DNA from: Actinokineospora fastidiosa
Lineage (GTDB): Bacteria > Actinomycetota > Actinomycetes > Mycobacteriales > Pseudonocardiaceae
Direction: 5' to 3'
Assembly (NCBI RefSeq): GCF_014648415.1
Contig: NZ_BMRB01000002.1
Span: 579,260-643,259 of the forward strand
DNA: 64,000 nucleotides
The notes under the pieces were generated by a model. It had not been told where the DNA came from, ran no database searches, and saw nothing but the letters and a program-made list of their open reading frames with translations. Each line of letters begins with the position of its first letter. Positions within the stretch are counted from its first letter, which is position 1. Both the position numbers and the translations under genes were made by a program. This document shows, in pieces, positions 43,569 through 51,726 of this stretch.

Positions 43569-44097
43569 GGCGGTCTCCTTCCGGCGCGGGCAGCGCCAGC
43601 CGCACCGCGTCGAGGACGGTGGGCGCGACCAGCGGGGCCGCGGCGATCTCGGCGGGCAGCGTCCGCGGGGTGGGCACCAGCACCGACCGCGCCCCGGCAG
43701 CGGCCGCGGCCTCGACGTCCGCGCCGATGTCGCCGATGACGACGACGTCGGCCGGGTCGACGGCCAGGTCGACGCAGGCGGACAGGATCAGCCCGGGCTG
43801 GGGTTTGCGGCACACGCACCCGTCGTCGGGTCCGTGCGGGCACCATTTCCAGGTGCAGAGCCCGCCCAGGAGCTCATCGACGCGGGCGTTCACGGCCGCG
43901 ACCTGGCCCGGCGTCAGCAGGCCCCGCGCCACCCCGGACTGGTTGGACACCACCCCGGTGCGCAGGCCCCGCAGCCGGACCTCGTCCACCGCCGCGCGCG
44001 CGGACGGCATGAGACGGACCAGTGCCGGGTCCCCGTTGTACGGGACGTCGTGCACCAGGGTTCCGTCGCGGTCGAACAGCACCGCCGCAGTACGCAT
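43555..44097 (-). CDS. gmhB: D-glycero-beta-D-manno-heptose-1,7-bisphosphate phosphatase (GmhB-like, HAD-IIIA)
   Basis: 180 residues. HAD motifs are VLFDRDGTLVHDVPY (nucleophile Asp), SNQSGVARG and CRKPQPGLIL with DVVVIGDIGADVEAA. The zinc loop of GmhB is present (WCPHGPDDGCVCRKP). It removes the C7 phosphate between the HldE kinase and nucleotidyltransferase steps; with GmhA and HldE in the same strand-run this assignment is well supported by context. ATG at 44097. Confidence 0.82.
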   Translation of the reverse strand: MRTAAVLFDRDGTLVHDVPYNGDPALVRLMPSARAAVDEVRLRGLRTGVVSNQSGVARGLLTPGQVAAVNARVDELLGGLCTWKWCPHGPDDGCVCRKPQPGLILSACVDLAVDPADVVVIGDIGADVEAAAAAGARSVLVPTPRTLPAEIAAAPLVAPTVLDAVRLALPAPEGDRHVAS

Positions 44098-44161
44098 GCC
44101 ACGGACGTACCCGCTGCGCCGACGCCTTACCCCTCAGCGCGCGTCACGGCGGCGGAGACGG

Positions 44162-46138
44162 TCACAGATGGTCGCGGGGGAAGCTGTGCCGCCAGTCCCG
44201 CGAATACACGCGGTCATCGCCCTCGTAGGCGTCGAGATGGGCGTGCAGCACGAACTCCGTTTCCGTGCAGGTCAGCTTCTGCCGCGTCTGCACGCGGGCG
44301 ACCCAGTCGCCGCGGCGGAACGTCATGGTCCAGTCGGTCTCGCCCGCAGCGGAGGTGAAGTCGTTCGCGGTCCAGCAGTACCGCTCCTGGACGTGCTTGC
44401 CGACCTCCATGCCGGAGTCGGCGAATCGCAGGAAACCGTTGTCCTTGAGGACATCCAGCGAGCTGCGGTAGTCGGTGAGGTCGCGGCTGACCCGCCAGTG
44501 GTAGGCGGGCGGCGTCAGCTGCTCGGTCTCCGGCGGCTCGGCGCCGTCGGGCGGCTCCAGCAGCGCGGGAGCGGTCCCGCCGTCAGTGCGCACCGGCAGC
44601 AGCAGCGAGCTATCCCCTGTGTGCACGGTCACAGTGGCCGCGGTGGGCGGCGGCCACGCCAGGGGCCAGTACGAACTCGACAACGACAATCGGATCCGGT
44701 GCCCCGCCGGGAAAGTCTGCGCCACGCCGTTGAGCGGGACCTCGACGTGGTAGACCTCGCCCGGCTCGACCGGCGCGGGATCGTCGTGGCCGTCGCGGTG
44801 GGAGAGGTTCAGCAGCCCGTAGCTGACCCGCGTCGCCGCGCCGTCCGGCGCGACGTCGGACAGCCGGGCGGCCACCATCGCCACCGGGCGGTCCGCGGAG
44901 ACCGCGAGCCGCACGACCGGCGCGCCCAGGATCTCGCACCGCTCGGGCAGCGGCGGCGTCTCGAACACGAGCGCGCCGCCGTCCTCCTCGCGCTGGTCGT
45001 ACGGCAGGTCGGGCGGGGCGTTGTAGGAGCACCACTTGCCCGCGAACTGCCCCAGGCTCAACGGGGACGACACGCTGATCGCCGCGTCCTCGCCCACCCC
45101 GAGCCGGTACGGGGCCATCGGCCAGGCCACGGTCTCCACCTGCGGCGACGGCCACGCTGGCTCGGCAACCCACCGCCCGGGCCGCTCCTGGTAGGAGGTG
45201 GACGGCGGGACGCTGTCCTGCATCCAGGTCTGCAGCACCGGTTCGGTGTCCACGCCGTTCTCGCGCCCGAGCAGCCACCGGTCCAGCCAGCGCACGACCT
45301 CCTGCAGATAGCCGACGGCGGGCCCGGGCTGGCCGAGGTGCGGGTACTTGTGCGACCACGGCCCGATGAGGCCCCGACGCGGCACGTCGAGCCGGGCCAT
45401 CAGCCGCAGGACGGCGTTGGAGTAGCCGTCCGCCCACCCGGAAGCGGCGAACACCGGGACCTGGATGGCCGAGTAGTCCTCGCACACCGAAGCGTGCCGC
45501 CAGTAGTCGTCGCGGCGCTGGTGGGACAGCCAGTGCGCGGCCCACGGCCCGGCGGCGGCCAGGCGCTCGAACCACATGTCGCGCCACCGCTCGCCGACCC
45601 CGGCCGGATCGGGCGGGCAGGTGCTGTAGGCGAACATCGTGCCGGACTCGGCGAGGTTGTCCGAGAGCAGGCAGCCGCCCATGTAGTGCATGTCGTCGGC
45701 GTAGCGGTCGTCGGTGAACGACGCGATGCACAGCGCGCGCAAGCTCGGCGGTTTGCGGGCGGCGACCTGCAGGGCGGCGAACGCGCCCCAGGAGATGCCC
45801 ATCATCGCCGTCTGCCCGTCGCACCACGGCCGCGCGGCCAGCCAGGCGAGCACGTCCTCGGCGTCGCGCTGCTCCAGTTCCAGGTACTCGTCGGTCAGCA
45901 CGCCGCCGGAGTCGCCCGAGCCGCGGATGTCCACCCGCACGCACGCGTAGCCGTGCCCGGCCAGATAAGGGTGGTTGATGCCGTCGCGCACCGAGGTCAG
46001 ATCGCCCTTGCGGTAGGGGATGTACTCCAGCACCGCGGGCACCGGACCGGCCGACCGGGGCCGCCAGACGCGGGCCGCCAGCTCGATCCCGTCGGAGACC
46101 GGGATCGTGGTGTCCTCCACGGCCACCTCGTAGCGCAT
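44162..46138 (-). CDS. CocE/NonD-family alpha/beta hydrolase (X-Pro dipeptidyl-peptidase-like)
   Basis: 658 residues. The N-terminal hydrolase domain (PVSDGIELAARVWRP, EYIPYRKGD) has nucleophile Ser in MMGISWGAF, the Asp region FAASGWADGYSN and catalytic His in GPWSHKYPH. The C-terminal jelly-roll domain (GALVFETPPLPERCEILGAPVVRLAVSADRPV) is typical of CocE/NonD, and an extra ~100 residues at the end (YHWRVSRDLTDYRSSLDVLKDNGF) are less usual. Hydrolyses an ester or amide; no export signal. The start shares bases with the stop of the ATP-grasp gene (TGATG), so the two are coupled. Confidence 0.85.
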   Translation of the reverse strand: MRYEVAVEDTTIPVSDGIELAARVWRPRSAGPVPAVLEYIPYRKGDLTSVRDGINHPYLAGHGYACVRVDIRGSGDSGGVLTDEYLELEQRDAEDVLAWLAARPWCDGQTAMMGISWGAFAALQVAARKPPSLRALCIASFTDDRYADDMHYMGGCLLSDNLAESGTMFAYSTCPPDPAGVGERWRDMWFERLAAAGPWAAHWLSHQRRDDYWRHASVCEDYSAIQVPVFAASGWADGYSNAVLRLMARLDVPRRGLIGPWSHKYPHLGQPGPAVGYLQEVVRWLDRWLLGRENGVDTEPVLQTWMQDSVPPSTSYQERPGRWVAEPAWPSPQVETVAWPMAPYRLGVGEDAAISVSSPLSLGQFAGKWCSYNAPPDLPYDQREEDGGALVFETPPLPERCEILGAPVVRLAVSADRPVAMVAARLSDVAPDGAATRVSYGLLNLSHRDGHDDPAPVEPGEVYHVEVPLNGVAQTFPAGHRIRLSLSSSYWPLAWPPPTAATVTVHTGDSSLLLPVRTDGGTAPALLEPPDGAEPPETEQLTPPAYHWRVSRDLTDYRSSLDVLKDNGFLRFADSGMEVGKHVQERYCWTANDFTSAAGETDWTMTFRRGDWVARVQTRQKLTCTETEFVLHAHLDAYEGDDRVYSRDWRHSFPRDHL

Positions 46139-47379
46139 CACGCCTCCTCCACCCGGTAGTCCAGGGCCGCCACCGTCCGCTCGTACTTGGCCACCAGGTC
46201 GTCCTCGTCCTCGGCGCCGACGGTGATCTCGGCGAGCAGGTGGCTGTAGCTGTCGCCGACGGTCAGCCGGTCCCCCGACGACACCCGCCAGTGCACGCGC
46301 ACGCCGGGCTCCAGTTCCCCGGCCTCCAACGACCCGGTGAGCACGCCGTCGGAGAAGTGGCGCAGGTACCACAGCGCGGAGATCCCGTGCTTCCCGCCGC
46401 CCGCGGGCACTGCCGGGTCCTCCCCCAGCGCGACCGCGAGCATCCGCTGGTGGTTGGGCACCCCGTCCACGTGCAGGAACAGCTCCGCGTGCGACTGCGA
46501 GTGCCGCGGGTTGATCTCCAGCAGCCACACCTCGTCGGTCGCCGGGTCGCAGAAGAACTCCACGCTGAACGTCGCCGGGGACAGGCCGATGTGCTCGATC
46601 ACCTTCTCGGCGACCTCGCACAGCCGCCGCTGCGTCGACTCGGGCAGCTGCGACGGGTACTGGTGGCGCAGGAAGCTCGACACGCCGTCGTAGACCAGCG
46701 AGTCGAGCACGCCGTAGACGACGGCCTTGCCGTCCACGCAGTACCCCTCGACGGCGGCGCGCGCTCCCGACATCGCCGCCTCGGCCAGGCACACCTGCCC
46801 ACCGACGGAGGCGATCTCCTTCGGCAGGTCGGCCTGGGCGAGCAGGTGCTCGAACGGCTCGCCGACCCGCTCGATGCCGTCGGCGATCTCGGTGCGCGCC
46901 TTGGTGAAGGTGTCGAAGTCGGTCACCTCGAAGGCCAGCGCGGAGGAGAACGACTTCACCGGCTTGAGCCAGAACGGGTAGTCGACGCCGCTGGGCGGGT
47001 TCGGGTCGGTCGGCTCGACCAGCGCGAACGGCGGGTACTCGGTGATCACCTCGGACTGCACGAGCCTGCTCCAGTACTTGTGCTCGCACTTGAGCACCGC
47101 CTCCAGCGGCGCGCCGCGCACGTTGTACCGCCGCTGCAGGATCGGGAGCATGGTGCTGACCGGGAAGTCCCAGTAGCCGACGATGGCGTCGATCGGCCCG
47201 TCGAAGTCGTCGAGGACCGCGCACGCCTCGGCCAGCAGGTCGTCGATCGGGATGTCACCGCCCTGGAGCTGTCCGATCGTGAGCAGGCCGTGGAACTCGT
47301 AGCGGTCGGCGTCGGGAACCTGCCGCAGCAGTTCCAGATTCGCCTCGTCAAGGCCCAGTACGAACACGGTCGCCGAACG
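46138..47379 (-). CDS. ATP-grasp ligase
   Basis: 413 residues. N-terminal pre-ATP-grasp domain (FVLGLDEANLELLRQVPDADRYEFHGLL), ATP-grasp core with FWLKPVKSFSSALAFEV (Lys for ATP), VEFFCDPATDEVWLLEINPRHSQSHAELF (metal-binding Glu/Asn) and a C-terminal domain. Likely joins a carboxylate to an amine or thiol with ATP. The GTG at 47379 follows TGGAGGA; an in-frame ATG at 47403 would include that site. Coupled to the CocE-like hydrolase, so ligase and hydrolase probably act on one compound, perhaps a glycan substituent. Confidence 0.8.
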   Translation of the reverse strand, partial: RSATVFVLGLDEANLELLRQVPDADRYEFHGLLTIGQLQGGDIPIDDLLAEACAVLDDFDGPIDAIVGYWDFPVSTMLPILQRRYNVRGAPLEAVLKCEHKYWSRLVQSEVITEYPPFALVEPTDPNPPSGVDYPFWLKPVKSFSSALAFEVTDFDTFTKARTEIADGIERVGEPFEHLLAQADLPKEIASVGGQVCLAEAAMSGARAAVEGYCVDGKAVVYGVLDSLVYDGVSSFLRHQYPSQLPESTQRRLCEVAEKVIEHIGLSPATFSVEFFCDPATDEVWLLEINPRHSQSHAELFLHVDGVPNHQRMLAVALGEDPAVPAGGGKHGISALWYLRHFSDGVLTGSLEAGELEPGVRVHWRVSSGDRLTVGDSYSHLLAEITVGAEDEDDLVAKYERTVAALDYRVEEA

Positions 47380-47421
47380 CACACATCCTCCAGGGGTAGG
47401 CATCAGGTGCGACGTACCCCG

Positions 47422-48237
47422 TCACCCGTTCCGGTACACGTGTACGCAGTCGCGCGCCTCGTTCTCCCGATCGGGGATGGTGGTCGGCGACTCAAGGTGC
47501 ACCGCGCCGCTCGGCAGGATCCCGGCCCCGCCCGCCCGCGCCATGACCCGCCACTGGGCCACGACGTCCTCGCCGCAGTGCCGCGGGGGCAGATCGCGCC
47601 AGAACCCGAACCCTCCGGAGGCGAGCAGCTCCGCCCGGTCGAACAGCACGCAGCCGCCCACCCAGGCGATCTTGTACGCCCGCCACTCCCCCGGCCGCAG
47701 TCCGAGCCCACGCGCCAGGTGCGCGGGGTTGGCCGCGTTGTGCAGCGTCCACCGCCGCCAGCCCGGGCTTCCCGGCTCGATGCGCTCGGGCTCGGGCGCC
47801 CCGGTCCACTCCTCGTACGGCGCCAACTCGTCCGGCCGCACGTCGTCCAGATAGGACAGTCCCTGCACCGCGGCGCCGACCAGGCCGCAGCCCAGGGTCT
47901 CGATGGCGGTGCGCAGCCGCGTCACCGTGCCCGGCGCGAGCCACACGTCGTCGTCGAGGAACAGCACGTACCGCGCGCGGCTCTGGTCGAGCAGGAACGC
48001 CCGGTGCTCGGCGACGCCGCGGCGCGGCACGTGGCGCAGGAACCGGACCGGGCAGCCGCGCTCGCGCAGCACCGCGGCCATCGCCCTGGCCGACGGGGTG
48101 TCCCAGCCGGGGTCCCCGGTGGACTGGTCGCTGACGACCACCCCGAACTCCGCGTCCTGGGCGGCGAGCCCGGCGAGGGTGGTGGCCAGTTCGACAGGCC
48201 GGTCGCAGGTCGGGACCAGGACGTCGAGCCCGCTCAT
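47422..48237 (-). CDS. Family 2 glycosyltransferase
   Basis: 271 residues, GT-A fold: VLVPTCDRPVELATTLAGLAAQ, the DxD-type LFLDDDVWLAPGTV and GGCVLFDRAELLASGGFGFW, then CGEDVVAQWRVM. No TM segments, so cytosolic or peripheral. Start ATG at 48237 overlaps the HldE stop as ATGA. Located in the heptose gene run, it may add the activated heptose or another sugar. Confidence 0.85.
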   Translation of the reverse strand: MSGLDVLVPTCDRPVELATTLAGLAAQDAEFGVVVSDQSTGDPGWDTPSARAMAAVLRERGCPVRFLRHVPRRGVAEHRAFLLDQSRARYVLFLDDDVWLAPGTVTRLRTAIETLGCGLVGAAVQGLSYLDDVRPDELAPYEEWTGAPEPERIEPGSPGWRRWTLHNAANPAHLARGLGLRPGEWRAYKIAWVGGCVLFDRAELLASGGFGFWRDLPPRHCGEDVVAQWRVMARAGGAGILPSGAVHLESPTTIPDRENEARDCVHVYRNG

Positions 48238-49697
48238 CGGCCCGCCTGGCTGACGATCCGGTCGATGACCGCGCTGGTCGACTGGTCGGGCACGTAGTCC
48301 ACGATGCGCACATCGCCGCCGCACTCGCGCACCACGGCGGCCTCGTCGAGCATCGACTCGGTGTAGTCGCCGCCCTTGACGTAGCAATCCGGCCGCAGCG
48401 ATCGGATCAGCCCGGCCGGGCTGTCCTCGTCGAACACGGTGACGTGGTCGACGCAGCTGAGCGCGGCCAGCACCTCGGCCCGGTCAGCCGCGGGGTTCAC
48501 CGGCCTGCCGTCGCCTTTGAGCCTGCGCACGCTCGCGTCGCCGTTGACCGCGACGACCAGCACGTCGCCGAGACGGCGGGCCTGGTTGAGGTAGGCGATG
48601 TGGCCGCGGTGCAGCACGTCGAAGCAGCCGTTGGTGAACACGACCCTGCGCCCCTGCGCCCGGTGCGCGCGCACCAGGTCGGCCAGCTCCGCTGCGGCGA
48701 CCGCGGCGCCCTGGTGCGCGCCGAGGCGCGCTGCCAGGTCCTCGGTCGTGCAGACCGACGTGCCGGGGCGGTGGACCACGATGTCGGCCGCGGTCTGGGC
48801 GAGCTCGGCCGCCGTGGACAGCGGCAGGCCCGCCGCCGCGGCGACGGTGAGCGCGGCGCAGAACGTGTCGCCCGCGCCCGCGGCCTGGCTCTCCGGCGCG
48901 GGCTCGGCCCAGGTGCGGTGGCCGGGGCCGTCGTCGACCAGCACCGAGCCCTCGCGGTCGAGGGTGACCACCACGGCCTTCGCCCCGGCCGCCGCGCGCA
49001 GCCGCTCGCCCAGCTCGATCACCGCGCGCACGCGGTCCTCCGCGGGCAGCGGCTCGCCGAGCAGGCCCTCGGCCTCCGCGGCGTTGGGGGTGACGAGGTC
49101 CGGCCGGATCGCGGCCCAGCGCGCGGGTTCGTGGGCGTCGACGACGAGCAGCGGGAAGGCGTCGCGGTGCTTGTCCAGGAAGCGGGCCAGCACGGACCCG
49201 CAGACGCCGAGGCCGTAGTCGCAGAGCACCACCGCGTCGGCGTCGGCGACCGCGTGCGCGGCGCTCTCGGCGATGGCCTGGCAGGTCGTCGCGTCGTGCT
49301 CGCCGACCTCGCCCTCGTCGTAGCGCACCATGAGGTGGTCGGCGGCCAGGACCCGGTGCTTGACCACGGTCTGCGGACCGACCACGAGGTGGTGGGTGTC
49401 CACGCCCGCCGCGTCGAGCAGGTCGCGCAGCTCCGCGCCCGCCTGGTCCGGCCCGACCGCGCCGACCAGCGTGGTCTCCGCGCCCAGCGCGGCGAGGTTC
49501 ACGGCGGTGTTGGCCGCGCCGCCCGCCGCGGCGTGTCTGGTGTGGACGGACACGACCGGGGCGGGGGCCTCGCGGCAGAGCCTGCCGGCGTCGCCCTCCA
49601 GCCAGACGTCGAGGATGGCGTCGCCGATGACGGCGATCCTCGGTTTGCGCGCGGCCAGCCTGCGCGGCAGGTCGGCGGTGATGGCGTGGGTGGTCAC
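48234..49697 (-). CDS. hldE: HldE-like bifunctional heptose-7-P kinase/1-P nucleotidyltransferase (copy 1)
   Basis: 487 residues. The PfkB-type kinase half has VIGDAILDVWLEGD, AAGGAANTAVNLAALGA and catalytic AAGAGDTFCAALTVA. The cytidylyltransferase-like half starts at about 350 with FTNGCFDVLHRGHIAYLNQA (HxGH), VAVNGDASVRRLKGDGRPVNP and YVKGGDY. It phosphorylates heptose-7-P at C1 and later transfers a nucleotide. Length and both active sites match HldE/RfaE. GTGA overlap with the aldehyde dehydrogenase. A second complete copy lies 2 kb upstream. Confidence 0.88.
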   Translation of the reverse strand: MTTHAITADLPRRLAARKPRIAVIGDAILDVWLEGDAGRLCREAPAPVVSVHTRHAAAGGAANTAVNLAALGAETTLVGAVGPDQAGAELRDLLDAAGVDTHHLVVGPQTVVKHRVLAADHLMVRYDEGEVGEHDATTCQAIAESAAHAVADADAVVLCDYGLGVCGSVLARFLDKHRDAFPLLVVDAHEPARWAAIRPDLVTPNAAEAEGLLGEPLPAEDRVRAVIELGERLRAAAGAKAVVVTLDREGSVLVDDGPGHRTWAEPAPESQAAGAGDTFCAALTVAAAAGLPLSTAAELAQTAADIVVHRPGTSVCTTEDLAARLGAHQGAAVAAAELADLVRAHRAQGRRVVFTNGCFDVLHRGHIAYLNQARRLGDVLVVAVNGDASVRRLKGDGRPVNPAADRAEVLAALSCVDHVTVFDEDSPAGLIRSLRPDCYVKGGDYTESMLDEAAVVRECGGDVRIVDYVPDQSTSAVIDRIVSQAGR

Positions 49698-51010
49698 GGC
49701 GCTCCCCCGGGCGGGCTGAGGTGGACGACCTTGGTGGTGGTCATCTCGTCGAGCAGTTCGGGCCCGTAGCCGAAGCCGGTGCCGCTGAGCCGCCGGGGCT
49801 GGGCCGCCCCGCCGGGCGCGCCGCCGAAGACGGCGTTGACCTTGACCGTGCCGACGTCCAGCGTGCGCCATGCGCGCTGCGCGTTGGCCATGTCCGCGGT
49901 GAACACGCTGGCGGCCAGCCCATGCCGGTCCTCGGCGGCCAGGGCAAGGCCCTCGGCGAAGTCCGGCACGACCATCACGGGGGCCACCGGCCCGAAGGTC
50001 TCCTCGGTCATGACCGACATCACCGGCGTGCAGTCGGTCAGCACGGTCGCCGGGTACCAGGAGCCCGCGCCGGACGGGAGCGTGCCGCCGGTGGCCAGCG
50101 TGGCGCCCGCGGAGACCGCGTCGGTCACCTGGCGGTGCACCCCGGCGCGGTGGTTGGCGTCGACCAGCGGGCAGAGCGTGTCGTTCCACCGCTCGGCCTC
50201 CTTGACCAGCGCGTCCAGGAACGGCGCCGCGACGTCCTGGTGGACGAACACGCGCTCCACCGACGTGCAGACCTGACCGCCGTTGGCGTACGCCCCGAGC
50301 GCGACCTGCGCCGCCGCCCACGCCGGGTCGACGTCGCAGTCCACGATGGCGGCGTCGTTGCCGCCGTTCTCCAGCAGCGCCTTGGCGCCCGTCGCCGCGG
50401 CCGCCATCGCGATGGACCGGCCGGTGTGCGTGCTGCCGACGTGCGCGACGACGGCGACGTGCGGATTGGCAGCGAGCGCCGCGCCGACCTCGCCCGCACC
50501 GAACACCGTCTGCACGACGTCCTCCGGCAGCGCCTCGGCCAGCAGTTCGGCGAGCAGCGCGCCGGTCCGGCACGCGCGCTCGCTCGGCTTGTGCACGGCG
50601 GTGTTGCCGGTGACGAGAGCGGCCCCCAGCAGCCCGCAGGCCACCGGGACCGGGTCGTTCCACGGCGTCAGCGCCACCACGACGCCGCGCGGCTGCGGGA
50701 TCATCAGGTCGGTGGCGTTCCAGCCGCCCTGCAGCGCCCGGCCGCGGTGCAGCGGGCCGAGTTCGGCGTACTGGCGCAGCGTGCCGATGCCCGCCTCCAC
50801 CGACGCCCGCGCCTCGTCCCTCGGCCTGCCGGTGTCGGCGTGGTTGGCCTCGGCGAGGTCGTCCAGGCGGGCCGCCATCGCGTCGGCCGCCCGGTGCAGC
50901 CGCGCGCCGCGCTCGGCCGGGACCGTGGCCGCCCACGCCGGGAACGCGCGCTCGGCCCGGTCGACGACCTGGTACGGCTCCGTGTGCGGCATCAGCTCGG
51001 TCACGGCCAT
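49694..51010 (-). CDS. Aldehyde dehydrogenase family protein
   Basis: 438 residues, about 40 shorter than typical ALDH. Features: VALTPWNDPVPVACGLLGAALVTGNTAVHKPSE (cofactor), LLENGGNDAAIVDCD (general base Glu replaced in context LENGG, as expected), catalytic Cys in GGQVCTSVERVF, and EETFGPVAPVMVV. Oxidises an aldehyde, possibly a sugar or sugar-derived one given its position between SDR and HldE in one overlapping run. ATG at 51010; overlaps the SDR stop. Confidence 0.87.
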   Translation of the reverse strand: MAVTELMPHTEPYQVVDRAERAFPAWAATVPAERGARLHRAADAMAARLDDLAEANHADTGRPRDEARASVEAGIGTLRQYAELGPLHRGRALQGGWNATDLMIPQPRGVVVALTPWNDPVPVACGLLGAALVTGNTAVHKPSERACRTGALLAELLAEALPEDVVQTVFGAGEVGAALAANPHVAVVAHVGSTHTGRSIAMAAAATGAKALLENGGNDAAIVDCDVDPAWAAAQVALGAYANGGQVCTSVERVFVHQDVAAPFLDALVKEAERWNDTLCPLVDANHRAGVHRQVTDAVSAGATLATGGTLPSGAGSWYPATVLTDCTPVMSVMTEETFGPVAPVMVVPDFAEGLALAAEDRHGLAASVFTADMANAQRAWRTLDVGTVKVNAVFGGAPGGAAQPRRLSGTGFGYGPELLDEMTTTKVVHLSPPGGAP

Positions 51011-51684
51011 GACGGCTCCCGGTCCGGGCAGACGACCAGTTCGCGGATCTCGCAGCCGCGCGGCGCGGAGAGCGCGTGCAGCACGCTGGCCGCGACGTCC
51101 TGCGGCCGGTTGAGCACGGCGTCCGCGCCCGGCTTGTACTGGTCGGGGCGGTCGTCGAAGAAGTGCGTCTGCATGCCGCCGGGGATCAGCAGGGTGACCC
51201 CCACCTCCCCCGCGGTCTCCATCGCCAGCGCCCGGGTGAACCCGACGACGCCGAACTTGGAGGCGCAGTAGGCGGTCGCGTCGCCCGCGGGCCGGATGCC
51301 CAAGGTGGACGCGACGGTGACCACGCGGCCGTGCGAGCGCTTCAGCGCGGGCAGCGCGGCGCGGACGACGGCGGCGGTGCCGATCAGGTTGACCCTGACG
51401 ACCCGCTCCCAGTCCGCGGTGGACACCTGGTCCAGCGCGCCGCAGGCGTCGGTGCCCGCGGCGGTGACGACGGCGTCGAGCCCGTCGGCTGCCAGTTCGG
51501 CGACGGCGCGCTCGGTCTCGGCGCTGTCGGTGACGTCGACCGTGCGGTACTCGGCTGGGCCGGACGGGGCCTGTTTGTCGAGCACCAGCGGGATTCCGCC
51601 GTGGGCGGCCACCGCCTCGGCGATCGCGGCCCCCAGTCCGGACGCCCCGCCGCTTATCAGCACACGGCCAGGATTGGCTGTCAC
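51001..51684 (-). CDS. Short-chain dehydrogenase/reductase
   Basis: 227 residues: VLISGGASGLGAAIAEAVAAHGG, the NAG-type motif as TAAGTD, Ser in VASTLGI, YCASKFGVVGFTRALAMET with Tyr and Lys. Classical SDR, much shorter than and different from the epimerase HldD, so not that enzyme. GTG at 51684 has GGGAG 5 nt upstream, 42 nt after the second HldE. With the aldehyde dehydrogenase it may convert an alcohol to an acid. Confidence 0.85.
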   Translation of the reverse strand: MTANPGRVLISGGASGLGAAIAEAVAAHGGIPLVLDKQAPSGPAEYRTVDVTDSAETERAVAELAADGLDAVVTAAGTDACGALDQVSTADWERVVRVNLIGTAAVVRAALPALKRSHGRVVTVASTLGIRPAGDATAYCASKFGVVGFTRALAMETAGEVGVTLLIPGGMQTHFFDDRPDQYKPGADAVLNRPQDVAASVLHALSAPRGCEIRELVVCPDREPSWP

Positions 51685-51726
51685 GTCATCTCCCTTCTTG
51701 TCCCGCTGTCGCGGGAGATCTCCTCG

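Noticed and set aside
43337..46159. A 940-codon plus-strand frame across the GmhB and CocE-like genes
   Set aside because: Same GC artefact; the product is Arg/Pro/Gly-rich, and both minus-strand genes have complete catalytic motifs.
51001..51684. HldD (heptose epimerase) for the SDR of the heptose run
   Set aside because: Only 227 residues with the classical SDR YxxxK layout; HldD is an extended SDR of about 310 residues with different motifs.
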